In this document: positions 34,611 to 43,554 of the stretch, in pieces
Numbering within the stretch: position 1 is the first letter of the stretch
How the letters are laid out: each line of letters opens with the position of its first letter
From: Betaproteobacteria bacterium
Lineage (GTDB): Bacteria; Acidobacteriota; Terriglobia; Acidiferrales; UBA7541
Direction: 5' to 3'
DNA: 48,574 nt
Assembly: GCA_903970165.1 (NCBI GenBank)
Contig: CAJCHZ010000119.1
Span: forward strand, 1-48,574
Notes under the pieces: model-generated
The model's database searches: none
Told to the model about the DNA's origin: nothing
What the model saw: only the letters and a program-made list of their open reading frames with translations
Position numbers and translations under genes: made by a program

Positions 34611-35575
34611 AAATTTTAATTGCAGACGATGACATGCTTTCTCGTCGTCTGCTCGAAAAAACGTTGGATCGTGCCGGTTACGAAGTCGTCGCGGTGGAAA
34701 ACGGCAAGCAGGCTTACGAGAAGCTTTCGCAACCTGACGCTCCTCGCCTGGCTCTTCTCGATTGGGTCATGCCGGAGATGGACGGACCGAGCGTGTGCCG
34801 CGCCCTGCGCAAACGGATCGAACAGACCTATCTGTATCTGGTTCTCTTAACCTCCAAGGGCTCCAAGGTAGACACCGTGCTCGGCCTCGAAGCAGGCGCC
34901 GACGACTACCTTGTTAAGCCCTTCAACGCCGAGGAATTACGCGCCAGACTGCGCGTCGGAGAACGCGTTCTCCTCCTGGAAGACCGCCTGGTCGAAGCTC
35001 GCGAGAATATGCGCTTCCGCGCCACGCACGATGCGCTGACCTCCCTTCTCAACCGCGGAGCCATCATGGATTTGCTAGGACGTGAACTTCACCGCTCGCT
35101 GCGCGAGAAAAAGTCCGCCGCCATTTTGTTGGGCGACGTGGATCACTTCAAGCGCGTGAACGACACGCTGGGACACATCGTCGGCGACGAAGTGCTTGTC
35201 GAAATTGCCAATCGGCTTCAAAGCGCCGTGCGCACCTATGATTTCGTCGGCCGCTTCGGAGGGGAAGAATTCCTGGTGGTGCTGAACAATTGCGATCCTG
35301 CTTACGGACCGGGGCGAGGGGAGGAAATTCGCAGGCTGGTTTCATGCCGCCCGATACTCACTGCCAAAGGCCCCGTAGCCGTTACCATGAGTTTCGGCCT
35401 TCTTCAGAGTGCGGAATGGGGGTCCAAACCGCTCGAGCATTTGTTGCATGCTGTGGATCTTGCACTCTACCAAGCCAAGGGCGAAGGCCGCGATTGTCTC
35501 CGCATTGCAGTGCCCGATCAGAAGAACGAAATAGAACACGCAGAAAAACCGGATGTCGTCCGCCAGCAGCGCTAA
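34607..35575 (+). CDS. Response regulator diguanylate cyclase (REC-GGDEF)
   Basis: A 322-residue protein starting at TTG 34607, chosen because GGAGG (34595-34599) lies seven bases upstream and the frame then begins KILIADDDMLSRR. REC domain with Asp52 in LLDWVMPEMDG and the LVKPF lysine; GGDEF domain with GRFGGEEFLVV (GGEEF, active form) and RTYD five residues before it as the inhibitory site. Makes c-di-GMP on phosphorylation. Last gene of the YfiR-Hpt-DGC unit. Closely like the cyclase at 7378 in length and order, so the two could be paralogues. Confidence 0.95.
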   Translation: MKILIADDDMLSRRLLEKTLDRAGYEVVAVENGKQAYEKLSQPDAPRLALLDWVMPEMDGPSVCRALRKRIEQTYLYLVLLTSKGSKVDTVLGLEAGADDYLVKPFNAEELRARLRVGERVLLLEDRLVEARENMRFRATHDALTSLLNRGAIMDLLGRELHRSLREKKSAAILLGDVDHFKRVNDTLGHIVGDEVLVEIANRLQSAVRTYDFVGRFGGEEFLVVLNNCDPAYGPGRGEEIRRLVSCRPILTAKGPVAVTMSFGLLQSAEWGSKPLEHLLHAVDLALYQAKGEGRDCLRIAVPDQKNEIEHAEKPDVVRQQR

Positions 35576-35633
35576 AACGCGCTTGGCCCTTGGGTAAAAT
35601 TTCCATCCAAATTCAAAGTTCATTCGTTGCGCT

Positions 35634-36074
35634 TTACATCTTGGATTGCTGCATCATCTGGCGCATCGCCGAGGTTGCTCCAGGCGCCCGCTTCTCCCGC
35701 CACGCCTCCAGCCTCTTGCATGTTTCTTCAATATTGAAAAACAGCTGCTGGTTTTTGAACGCCGATCGCCAGGTCGGAACGATCGATCGCATGCGGTCCC
35801 ACACCACCCAAATCTCTCCATTGCTCTCGAAGAACAGCTCATCGTTGATCAATCCGCGATTCACGATGCTGGCCACCATATCCCAGTAGCTGATGACCAT
35901 CCTGATGAACGTGTTCTCCTCGCCGCCTTGCGGAAATTTCTGCACCATGTCTTCGGGACTCGTGGGATGAAAATGCTCCAGGAACCAGGCACGCGCCTGC
36001 CGGAGCCTCGGCTCGCGTCTCATCTCGTACAGCTTCAGCATCAAATTCACTTCTTCATACGTAACTTGGCTCAT
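35634..36074 (-). CDS. DUF4760-like hypothetical protein
   Basis: A 146-residue mainly helical protein (VTYEEVNLMLKLYEMRREPRL, QARAWFLEHFHP, NTFIRMVISYWDMVASIVNRG). The pattern of aromatic residues and the WDRMRSIVPTWRSAFKN stretch look like DUF4760-type proteins, but the assignment is by memory. No signal or membrane segment. It follows the MscS gene by 17 bases on the same strand, so they may be co-transcribed. Function unknown. Confidence 0.75.
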   Translation of the reverse strand: MSQVTYEEVNLMLKLYEMRREPRLRQARAWFLEHFHPTSPEDMVQKFPQGGEENTFIRMVISYWDMVASIVNRGLINDELFFESNGEIWVVWDRMRSIVPTWRSAFKNQQLFFNIEETCKRLEAWREKRAPGATSAMRQMMQQSKM

Positions 36075-36091
36075 TGCGGTTTCTCCTCGCT

Positions 36092-36970
36092 CTAATTTTT
36101 GGCTGCCGGATTGTGGGCCTCTTGCGGGAAGGGAGAGGCGCCGGCCAACTCAATTCGCTGCGCGCTGGATAGCGGCAAGCCTTGCTTCTGGAATTCCATT
36201 TGGATGCGGCGTCGCAGCTCGCGGGACACTTCATCCTGCCGCGTTGGCGCCGTGCGCACCTGCAAACGGACCGTCGAAGCCGCGCGGTCGTAGGATTGCA
36301 CCCCCAAGATCCGCGGCCCATCCACCAGCGCCTGCGACCAGGAAGGATCGCCGCGCATTTCGGCCGCCGCGGCTTCCAGTGCCTGCATTGTTTTTTCGAG
36401 CGACAGTTCTGGCGCGATGGCGATATCGACAAACGCCTGTGACCAGTCGCGGCTCAGGTTGCTCACCGTGCGTATCTCGCCATTGGCAATCGTCACCAGG
36501 GCGCCGCGCGCATCACGCAGCACCGTTCGCCGCAGCGTAAGGTACTCCACGCGCCCTGCCATTTCCCCCACCTGAATCGTATCCCCCATGGAGTACTGGT
36601 CTTCGAACACAATATAAAATCCGGAAATAAGGTCACGCACCAGATTTTGCGCGCCGAATCCTATCGCGACACTGGCTAGCCCTGCAACCGTCAAAGCGGG
36701 AACCGGGTTGATTCCGATTTTTTCCATGACCGTCAGCAGCGCAACGACCCACACAACCTTGCTGCCCGTGCTGTAGAGCACCCCCGCCAGCGTACGCGTT
36801 TGCTGCTCGCGTATCTGCGCCGCTTTGCTCTGCGACGCCGCGCGTTTGATCATCACGTTCGACATCGCGCGCAGAAACCGGTTCAGGATCAGCGCGACGA
36901 GGAATATGGCGACAAGGTCGAGAACGGTGCTGAGCGTGATTTCGGGCCAGTGAATAAGAGGACTGGTCAT
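36092..36970 (-). CDS. mscS: MscS-type mechanosensitive channel
   Basis: A 292-residue channel protein with three N-terminal membrane helices, the third being the pore-lining TM3-like GLASVAIGFGAQNLVRDLISGFYIVFEDQ. The beta-domain that follows has YSMGDTIQVGEMAGRVEYLTLRRTVLRD and TIANGEIRTVSNLSRDW, standard MscS motifs. Opens under membrane tension on hypo-osmotic shock to release solutes. Length matches small MscS. First gene of a likely pair with the DUF4760-like gene. Confidence 0.95.
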   Translation of the reverse strand: MTSPLIHWPEITLSTVLDLVAIFLVALILNRFLRAMSNVMIKRAASQSKAAQIREQQTRTLAGVLYSTGSKVVWVVALLTVMEKIGINPVPALTVAGLASVAIGFGAQNLVRDLISGFYIVFEDQYSMGDTIQVGEMAGRVEYLTLRRTVLRDARGALVTIANGEIRTVSNLSRDWSQAFVDIAIAPELSLEKTMQALEAAAAEMRGDPSWSQALVDGPRILGVQSYDRAASTVRLQVRTAPTRQDEVSRELRRRIQMEFQKQGLPLSSAQRIELAGASPFPQEAHNPAAKN

Positions 36971-37094
36971 CGTTTTTTAACGGGAGGGAGAGTATAACAT
37001 TGGAGGGGCGAGGATGCCCGTTGTGGTTGCACCCCTTTGCACCCACGCTTGTTGTAGCACCAAAAGATACCAAGCGCATCGAGAGTGAGGGAAC

Positions 37095-37460
37095 ATGCTG
37101 GACACTAGACGCAGATTTTTGACGGCTTTTGGCGCTGCCGGGTCGCTGGCGGTTCTCCGCGTAGCCAGTCTCAGCGGGCAGGCCAAGCCCTCGGCGTCTG
37201 GCCGGCCGACGCCTCCCGACCCCAGTCCCGATCAGGACGACACGAGCCCCTTGACACCAAAATCTCCCACCAAGGTCCTGCTCGAGACCAACGAGAAAGA
37301 CATCAAGAAGAACATAGACAAGCTGCTTCAGTTGGCAACGGACCTCAAAGAGCAAGTGGAGAAGACGGATTCATCCAAGGTGCTGTCACTTGATCTGATC
37401 AAAAAAGCGGAGGAAATTGAAAAACTTGCTCACGATATCAAGACCCGCGCACGAGGCTGA
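37095..37460 (+). CDS. Small Tat-exported hypothetical protein with coiled coil
   Basis: A 121-residue protein. The N-terminus TRRRFLTAFGAAGSLAVL is a twin-arginine-like signal. A Pro/Asp-rich linker (SASGRPTPPDPSPDQDD) follows, then a helical, probably coiled-coil segment (residues ~60-118: LLETNEKDIKKNIDKLLQLA, EEIEKLAHDIKTRA). No catalytic motif; I do not recognise a family name. It ends 136 bases before tRNA-Arg. Confidence 0.8.
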   Translation: MLDTRRRFLTAFGAAGSLAVLRVASLSGQAKPSASGRPTPPDPSPDQDDTSPLTPKSPTKVLLETNEKDIKKNIDKLLQLATDLKEQVEKTDSSKVLSLDLIKKAEEIEKLAHDIKTRARG

Positions 37461-37596
37461 CGTGCCTCAAAGTCTCACTGAGCCACCGGCATCTCTCAAA
37501 CTGATGGCGTGGAGCCAAGCCACGCGCTAGAATAGTTTGGCAGCTAATTTTCTCCGCGAAGACCTGCCTCGATGAGTTTTTGCGGATGGCAACCAC

Positions 37597-37673
37597 GCGC
37601 CTGTAGCTCAGATGGATAGAGCACGTGCCTCCGAAGCACGGGGTCGGGGGTTCGAACCCCTCCAGGCGCGCCA
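37597..37673 (+). tRNA. tRNA-Arg (anticodon CCG)
   Basis: The acceptor stem GCGCCTG pairs with CAGGCGC; D-loop TAGCTCAGATGGATAGAGCA, anticodon stem CGTGC/GCACG around loop CTCCGAA (anticodon CCG at 37631-37633), and the T-arm GGGGGTTCGAACCCC... are all present. The 3' CCA is encoded at 37671-37673, followed at once by seven T residues. Reads codon CGG. A tandem repeat begins 18 bases after the 3' end. Confidence 0.97.
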
Positions 37674-37690
37674 TTTTTTTCAGGGTCCAA

Positions 37691-37734
37691 CCCGGACACA
37701 TGGGTAACAGAACGTACCGGCTACATAGGTAACA
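37691..37734. repeat. Two 19-base direct repeats beside tRNA-Arg, possible IS-end remnant
   Basis: CCCGGACACATGGGTAACA (37691-37709) and ACCGGCTACATAGGTAACA (37716-37734) match at 15 of 19 positions with a 25-base period. On the minus strand they read TGTTACCYATGT..CCGG, which resembles terminal repeats I remember from IS481/IS3-type elements. No transposase is nearby, so this may be a left-over end or an insertion scar. Confidence 0.55.
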
Positions 37735-37972
37735 CTTCCGGGCCGTTCGCCCTTCAGCGTTTCTCTTTAGCAACTTCCTGCCTGATCCTTATTCCCCTCG
37801 GACTCAATCGGTGCCTTGGAACGTGTTGGAGCGTATGTTTTTCCCGTCACAGAAAGGCGGCGGCGCCACAGGTTACTGCACGATTACGCTTCGCGTTCAG
37901 AAAACGCAGTTTCTGCTGTAGAGTGGATTCCCGAAGAAATAGACGATTACAAGAAGGGATACTCCAGCTTCC
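37735..37972. other. Non-coding stretch after tRNA-Arg
   Basis: About 240 bases between the tRNA repeat and the zinc-ribbon gene. The open frame 37816-38013 has no recognisable content, and the antisense frame crossing the tRNA is the well-known false LEGFEPPTPC type. It may hold the promoter of the zinc-ribbon gene; AGAAGGG at about 37953 is a loose ribosome-binding site. Confidence 0.4.
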
Positions 37973-39067
37973 ATGCCTGCCTTCACTGGAAGAGAGCAAT
38001 TTTCCTGCCCTAGCTGCGGCGCAGCAATGCAGTTCAGCCCAGAAACCGGCCAGCTGAAGTGCTCCAACTGTGGAAGAACGCAAGCGCTGCTCGCGGGATC
38101 CTCTGTCGCGCCACATGACTTTAGAGCAGCGTTGGCGAGCCATCCGCTCAGGCCCATCACCGACGCAGCCCTCCAGGTCACCTGCGCGGGATGCGGCGGC
38201 ACAGTCGCCTTCGTGCCTCCCGAAGTCGCTGGAAATTGCTCATTCTGCGGAGCACCCATCGTCGCGCAACCCAAGGCCGCCGATCCGCTCATAGCGCCGG
38301 ACGGAGTATTGCCTGTCAAGTTGCCCAAAGAAAAAGCACTTACCCAGCTGAAGGAATGGCTCTCTTCACTCTGGTTTGCACCCAGCGCGTTGAAGCGGCT
38401 TGCGCAGCCCGATGGCATCAACGCCGTCTATCTGCCCTTCTGGACCTATTACTTCCACACAGACAGCGAATACACCGGCGAACGCGGCCAGCACTACTAC
38501 GAAACGGAAACATACACGGAAACCGATAGCAACGGTAACAGTGTCCAACGTACACGTCAGGTGCAACGCACGGCCTGGTACCCAGCCGCGGGCAGCGTAT
38601 CTGAAGACTTCAGCAATGTGTTAGTGCCTGCGACCAAAAGCGTGCCGCAGGAAAGGTTGAACAATCTGCGCCCCTGGGACTTGAACGCGTTATGCGGATA
38701 CGAGCCGGCTTATCTCGCCGGTTTCAAAGCCCAGCGCTACCAGATCGAGCTCGCCCAGGGCCTTGAGGAAGCCAAAGCCATGGTCGCGAACGAAATTGAA
38801 AGCCAGGTCTGCCGCGACATTGGCGGCGACGAGCAGCGCGTCATCAGCATCAATACGGTTTATTCGAGTATCTTTTTCCTTCATCTTTTGCTGCCGGTGT
38901 GGATTGGCGCTTACCGGTTTCAGGGTCAGATCTATCACGTGGCTATCAACGCCCGCACCGGAGAGGTCCAGGGCGAGCGGCCCTACAGTGCCTGGAAGAT
39001 CGGATTTGCCGTAGCGGCGGCAATTATAGTTATCATCATTTTGTTTTCGATCTTTCATCGTTCGTAG
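37973..39067 (+). CDS. Zinc-ribbon membrane protein (PriA-like-annotated family)
   Basis: A 364-residue protein. Two zinc ribbons: C12/C15 with C30/C33 (FSCPSCGAAM, KCSNCGRTQ) and C71/C74 with C89/C92 (TCAGCGGTV, NCSFCGAP). The middle (VPVKLPKEKA-type, AVYLPFWTYYFHTDSEYTGE, acidic/Tyr-rich stretch) follows a family often annotated as primosomal N' protein-like, but there is no helicase domain. A hydrophobic segment at ~305-325 and a C-terminal TM (~340-360) suggest a membrane anchor. Function unknown; presumably not a replication protein. Confidence 0.85.
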   Translation: MPAFTGREQFSCPSCGAAMQFSPETGQLKCSNCGRTQALLAGSSVAPHDFRAALASHPLRPITDAALQVTCAGCGGTVAFVPPEVAGNCSFCGAPIVAQPKAADPLIAPDGVLPVKLPKEKALTQLKEWLSSLWFAPSALKRLAQPDGINAVYLPFWTYYFHTDSEYTGERGQHYYETETYTETDSNGNSVQRTRQVQRTAWYPAAGSVSEDFSNVLVPATKSVPQERLNNLRPWDLNALCGYEPAYLAGFKAQRYQIELAQGLEEAKAMVANEIESQVCRDIGGDEQRVISINTVYSSIFFLHLLLPVWIGAYRFQGQIYHVAINARTGEVQGERPYSAWKIGFAVAAAIIVIIILFSIFHRS

Positions 39068-39080
39068 GCATCGCTCCAAA

Positions 39081-39115
39081 GCAATCGCCGATTGCATGTG
39101 CAACATTCGTTGCAC
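39081..39115. repeat. Two adjacent inverted repeats upstream of the beta-lactamase promoter
   Basis: GCAATC-GCC-GATTGC (39081-39095) and GTGCAAC-ATTC-GTTGCAC (39098-39115) are perfect stems three bases apart. No T run follows, so they could be a terminator-like pair after the upstream gene or operators for the beta-lactamase gene. Confidence 0.5.
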
Positions 39116-39150
39116 TAGCCCAAACGATTCATCGCATTATTACTTTGCAA

Positions 39151-39179
39151 TTGACACCGCATCGCGCTCCTCCTAGACT
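39151..39179 (+). promoter_or_regulatory. Sigma70-type promoter for the beta-lactamase gene
   Basis: TTGACA (39151-39156), a 17-base spacer, and TAGACT (39174-39179) match the consensus well at -35 and at four of six -10 positions. It lies about 110 bases before the start codon. Confidence 0.6.
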
Positions 39180-39288
39180 GCACCGGTCATTCTGAGAGTT
39201 CCGCAATGGCATCATTTGTTGCGCGTTACTCCTGGCGCTCACTCGCCGCACTTATCTTTCTTCTCGCATTTTTGGAAGGAGCTTTCCG

Positions 39289-40308
39289 ATGATTCTTCAA
39301 GCTAGAAAGACCGCTGCCGCCATTTCGTGTTTACTTCTCTTCCTGTCCCTCCCTCCTGCTTCAAGCGCGCAAGCCGCGGCCACGTCAACTCCCGCTGCTC
39401 TGCAGGAACGTCTCAGCGAATTGGCCGCCACCTTTCCGGGAAAGGTCGGCTTCTACGTTCGAAACGTCGAAACAGGTGCAACCGTCGCCATCAATCCGGA
39501 CGAAACTTACCCTATGGCCAGCACTTACAAAGTGGCGATCATGACCGAGGTTTTTCGCCAGGTGGATGCTGGAAAAATTTCTCTCGATGAGCGCGTCACC
39601 CTCAAGCAAAGCGATCTTCGCCTCGGCAGCGGCCTCTTCATGTACTTTAAGCCGGGACTCGCTCCAACAATTCACGATCTGCTCCTTCTGATGATTGTCG
39701 TCAGCGACAACGAAGCTACCGACCTCCTGCTGAATCGCGTCGGCGCTGCAAACGTTACCGCTACCTTGCGAACTCTGGGAATTCAAAATATCCGCGTCGA
39801 TCGCACTACCGAGCAAATCATTTCGGATTGGTTGGCCGCCGGGAATCCCGTATACAGCGGCAAGACCGCCGCCGAGTTGATCGCGCACCCCGACGCCTTC
39901 CCCAGTCTCACGCAGGCCCAAATGGACAAAGCCGGACAAACCCTTACGGATGATCCGCGCGACCACACCTCTCCGCGCGCGATGGCGCAACTTCTTGAAA
40001 AAATTGTCAAGTCCGAAGCCGCCAGCGAAAAATCCTGTGTGGACATGCTCGGCATCATGCAAAAGCAGGAGCACCGCGGCCGTATTTCCCGCTATATGGG
40101 CGATATGACCACCGCCACAAAAAGCGGCACCATCGGCCTCACCACCAACGATGTCGGCGTACTTTACGTGGGTAAGCAGCACGTCGTCGTCACCGTCTTC
40201 ACCGTGAAGGCCGGCACTCTAGTTCCAACAGATGTGGCCGAGGACGTGATCGGTCGTATTGCCAGAACTTCCTACGACTATTTCAACGCTATCAGCGCCT
40301 CGCATTAA
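39289..40308 (+). CDS. Class A beta-lactamase-like serine hydrolase
   Basis: A 339-residue secreted protein from ATG 39289 with GGAAGGAG eight bases upstream and a signal peptide ending near SSA-QA. The active-site set is visible: Ser78-x-x-Lys81 in ASTYKVAI, the SDN loop (139-141) in VVSDNEATD, Glu175 in the omega-loop equivalent DRTTEQ, and KSG (278-280) in place of the more usual KTG, plus DDPRDHTSPRAMA. It probably opens beta-lactam rings by an acyl-serine mechanism with Glu-activated water. No regulator of the BlaI/AmpR type is adjacent. Whether it gives resistance is unknown. Confidence 0.94.
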   Translation: MILQARKTAAAISCLLLFLSLPPASSAQAAATSTPAALQERLSELAATFPGKVGFYVRNVETGATVAINPDETYPMASTYKVAIMTEVFRQVDAGKISLDERVTLKQSDLRLGSGLFMYFKPGLAPTIHDLLLLMIVVSDNEATDLLLNRVGAANVTATLRTLGIQNIRVDRTTEQIISDWLAAGNPVYSGKTAAELIAHPDAFPSLTQAQMDKAGQTLTDDPRDHTSPRAMAQLLEKIVKSEAASEKSCVDMLGIMQKQEHRGRISRYMGDMTTATKSGTIGLTTNDVGVLYVGKQHVVVTVFTVKAGTLVPTDVAEDVIGRIARTSYDYFNAISASH

Positions 40309-40344
40309 GAAAACTTACTGGAAAAAGAATCTGCGGGTTCGTCC

Positions 40345-43300
40345 CTATTCGATATCGTCCGAATCCTCTTCTTCCGTCGGCTTGGCTTCCAGTGCAATCT
40401 CGGGAAGGCTGGCGTCGCGAAGTTGCTTGTTCAGCGCTGGGATCTCGGTAGTCTTCAAATCCTTCCACTGCTTCATAACCGCCGCGAAGCTCTTTTCGTT
40501 TTCCGCGACGGCGTTCGCTTGCGCAACGGTCGGCGTGGCGTCCCCTCGTTCGAGCTCGCCGTAAACCGAGCTCACTTCGCTATTGACGCGGCCCAACGTC
40601 GGCGTCGGCGAAGGCGGCGCAAAGAACCCGCCTCCTCCAACCAGCGCCGAAACTTTCTTGTCCAGCGCCGCAATCGTCTCTGCCAACGCCCCGCTCGCCT
40701 TTCCTGCCAGCGCCTGCAACTGTTCGTGCGTGGTCCGCGCCTCCAGAACGCTTTCCGTACTCTCCGTCATCATGTGCGCCAGGCGCTCCTGCAACTGAAA
40801 TAGCTGCGTTAAGCCTTCACGCGGTGTCTTCACGCGCGGATCCATTTTCACTATCAACGGCTGCGTGAACGATTTCCCATCCACAGTCAGTTGAACAGTG
40901 TAGCTCCCCGGCAAAGCTCCAGGCCCAACCGGCAACCTCGGCGTGTCTCCAGGAATGGCCGCAATGGGATAGTCATAACGCGTCGAAAGCGGCGTCGCGT
41001 AATGCAAATCCCACACGAAACGGTGCATCCCCGCAGCCGTCGAAAGCATTTTCGGCATCCGCGTCCAGTAAGGAGGGATCAGCTGCTTCGAAATCTCCTC
41101 TTCCGTCGGCTCCGGTTTATCCGTGCTCGCATAGCGACGCACGACTCTTCCCGCCGCATCCAGAATTTCCAGTTTCACCGGCCCACTCGCCTGCTGCCCA
41201 AGAAAATAATCGATAAGCGCACCATCCGGCGGATTCAGTGCCGTGGCTTCATCGGGCGGAATCGGCGTATCCGTATTCGTATCGCGCTTCACGCGGTACG
41301 CCGCGCCAGGCTTGAACAAAAACGCGTCCGCCTTCTGCATCGCATCGCTGATCTGCCGCAGCGGCGTAATATCGTCGAGCACCCAAAACGACCGCCCATG
41401 CGTCGCCAAAATCAAATCATCGTCATGAATCCACAAATCGCGCATCGACGAATGCGGCAAATTGAGTTCCAGGCTCTGCCAACGCTCGCCATCATCAAAC
41501 GAAACCCAAACGCTCGTCTCCGTCCCGGCAAAAAGCAAGCCCTTTCGGATTGGATCTTCGCGCACAGTATCCACCGGCGAATCCGGCAAGCCGCCGGTAA
41601 TCAATTTCCAACTCTTCCCGCCATCGTGCGTCCGATAAATATAAGGATGCGGATCATCAATGCGAAACCCACTCACGGAAGCGTAAGCCGTTTCGTCATC
41701 GAAATGCGAAGCCGCCAGTTGCGTCACCTTGTTCCACGATTTCAATTCCGGCGGCGAAATATTCTTCCAATTCGCCCCTCCATCGCGTGTAATCCAGATC
41801 AGCCCGTCATCTGTCCCAGCCCAAATCGTGTTCACGGTCTTGAACGACGGCGCCAGCGAATAAATCACGCCACGCTGTTTCTCTGCATTCGCATCTTTAG
41901 CAGCCATGGCCCCCAGGCTCGCTGGCACCGCATTCTTTTCTCGTGCCAGGTCCGGGCTAATCGTCTTCCAGCTGTGCCCTCCATCGATCGTCTTGAACAG
42001 AAAATTCATCGTCGTATACAAAATGTGCGGATCGATAGGTGAAAACATAATTGGCTGCGTCCGGTCCGCGCGATATTTCGGATCGGCAACAACAATCGGC
42101 GAAACAATTTGCACGTGCCCTGTCGCCAGCGAATATTTCGAAACTTCTCTCCGACCAGCCCCGTAAATAAGGTCCGGATTCAAAGGGTCCGGCGCCGCAT
42201 ACCCGTACTCAATCACTCCGACCGGATGCCAATCCCGAAACGTAATCTCGCCGTCGTTCCCCCGATTCCAAACGCACACCGACCCGCTCTCCTGTTGTCC
42301 CCCGCAAACCAGATACGGATACCCGTTGCTTGCAATCACGTGATAAAGCTGCGCCGTCGCCTGGTTGTACCACGTGCTCCACGTCCGCCCGCCATTCACC
42401 GTCACCTGCGCGCCCTGATCGCTCACCAGCAAAATCGTCTCTGGGTCATTTGGATTGATCCACATATTCTGATAGTCGTCCCCGCCCGGCGCCCCATGAA
42501 AACCGGCCCAGGTTTTCCCGCCATCCACGGACTTAAAAGTCACCGTACTCGTCACAAACACGACGTCCGGATTTTTGGGACTCACCCGCGGCATCGGCAA
42601 ATCTCCGCCCCCAATTCGCCCCGCAGGCCGCGAGTCCGTCGTAATCCGTACCCAGTTTTCGCCCGCGTCATCCGACCGGTAAATTCCCACCTCATTTCCC
42701 GGCCCGTTCTCCCGCGCGCCAGCCACCGCCGCATACAACCGGTTCGTCGCGCTGGCCGCAATCGTCAGATTCACCTGGATCACTTTCGGCAATCCATTCG
42801 TCAACGGCTTCCAGTTTTTCCCGCCATCCGTCGACTTAAAGAGCCCGCCTCCCGTTCCCTGATACTGATTCGCGTCCTCCCACGGCCCCAACCGCAACTC
42901 CCACATCCCCGCGTAAACCACATCCGGATTCGAAGCGTCGATGACCACTTCCGAACCGCCAACGTTTTCTCCCTTGGAAAGAACTTTCGTCCAGTTCTGC
43001 CCGCCGTCGGTCGACAAATAGATGCCCCGTTCCTCATTCGCTCCGTAGGGATGCCCCAGCACCGCCGCTAACACGCGGTTCTCATCTCGAGGGTCCACCG
43101 CCATCGCAGGAACTCCCTGCCCATCCCGCAATCCCGGCAGATGCGTCCACGTCTTCCCCGCATCGGTGGATTTATAGATTCCATCGCCTACCGCCAGATC
43201 AGGGCGCGCCAATCCTTCTCCGCTCCCAACGTAAATCGTGTTTGGATTCGACGGCGATACCGCAATCGATCCCACCGCTTGCGTCGGCTGATCATTAAAG

Positions 43301-43554
43301 AGCGGTGTCCACGTCCGCCCATAGTCATCCGTCTTCCACACGCCCCCGTTCACCTGCGCCATGTAAAAAACATTCGGCTGCCCCGGCACGCCCGCACAAG
43401 CCCGCGTCCTCCCTCCGCGCGTGGGCCCAATCATTCGCCAGCGCAACTCCTGATACGTGCTCTCGGGAAATTGCTGGGCCGCAACTCGCTTTGCTACAAC
43501 CCCCGCGGACAACACGCCGAGCGCAACTATCAGCAGTAGTTTCAAACGTTTCAC
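40345..43554 (-). CDS. Large secreted BNR/VPS10-type beta-propeller protein
   Basis: A 1069-residue protein with a signal peptide (KLLLIVALGVLSAGVVAKRVAAQ). Residues ~30-720 contain many Asp-box blades such as STDGGQNW, SDDAGENW, SVDGGKTW, TIDGGHSW, TRDGGANW and THDGGKSW, typical of sortilin-like/photosystem-assembly-like propellers. The C-terminal third is a FlgD/Ig-like part (VKLEILDAAGRVVRRY, GSYTVQLTVDGKSFTQPL) and a helical end. Often annotated as glycosyl hydrolase, but no catalytic acid can be named. Common and multi-copy in Acidobacteriota; the role is probably surface or secreted carbohydrate or protein handling. Confidence 0.93.
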   Translation of the reverse strand: MKRLKLLLIVALGVLSAGVVAKRVAAQQFPESTYQELRWRMIGPTRGGRTRACAGVPGQPNVFYMAQVNGGVWKTDDYGRTWTPLFNDQPTQAVGSIAVSPSNPNTIYVGSGEGLARPDLAVGDGIYKSTDAGKTWTHLPGLRDGQGVPAMAVDPRDENRVLAAVLGHPYGANEERGIYLSTDGGQNWTKVLSKGENVGGSEVVIDASNPDVVYAGMWELRLGPWEDANQYQGTGGGLFKSTDGGKNWKPLTNGLPKVIQVNLTIAASATNRLYAAVAGARENGPGNEVGIYRSDDAGENWVRITTDSRPAGRIGGGDLPMPRVSPKNPDVVFVTSTVTFKSVDGGKTWAGFHGAPGGDDYQNMWINPNDPETILLVSDQGAQVTVNGGRTWSTWYNQATAQLYHVIASNGYPYLVCGGQQESGSVCVWNRGNDGEITFRDWHPVGVIEYGYAAPDPLNPDLIYGAGRREVSKYSLATGHVQIVSPIVVADPKYRADRTQPIMFSPIDPHILYTTMNFLFKTIDGGHSWKTISPDLAREKNAVPASLGAMAAKDANAEKQRGVIYSLAPSFKTVNTIWAGTDDGLIWITRDGGANWKNISPPELKSWNKVTQLAASHFDDETAYASVSGFRIDDPHPYIYRTHDGGKSWKLITGGLPDSPVDTVREDPIRKGLLFAGTETSVWVSFDDGERWQSLELNLPHSSMRDLWIHDDDLILATHGRSFWVLDDITPLRQISDAMQKADAFLFKPGAAYRVKRDTNTDTPIPPDEATALNPPDGALIDYFLGQQASGPVKLEILDAAGRVVRRYASTDKPEPTEEEISKQLIPPYWTRMPKMLSTAAGMHRFVWDLHYATPLSTRYDYPIAAIPGDTPRLPVGPGALPGSYTVQLTVDGKSFTQPLIVKMDPRVKTPREGLTQLFQLQERLAHMMTESTESVLEARTTHEQLQALAGKASGALAETIAALDKKVSALVGGGGFFAPPSPTPTLGRVNSEVSSVYGELERGDATPTVAQANAVAENEKSFAAVMKQWKDLKTTEIPALNKQLRDASLPEIALEAKPTEEEDSDDIE

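Noticed and set aside
37438..37773. Minus-strand open frame of 111 residues crossing tRNA-Arg, with LEGFEPPTPCFGGTC
   Set aside because: This peptide is the well-known false translation of the antisense of tRNA genes; the tRNA explains it.
40891..43071. Long plus-strand frames opposite the BNR-repeat gene
   Set aside because: Arg/Pro/His-rich translations that mirror the repeat gene; no start site or motif.
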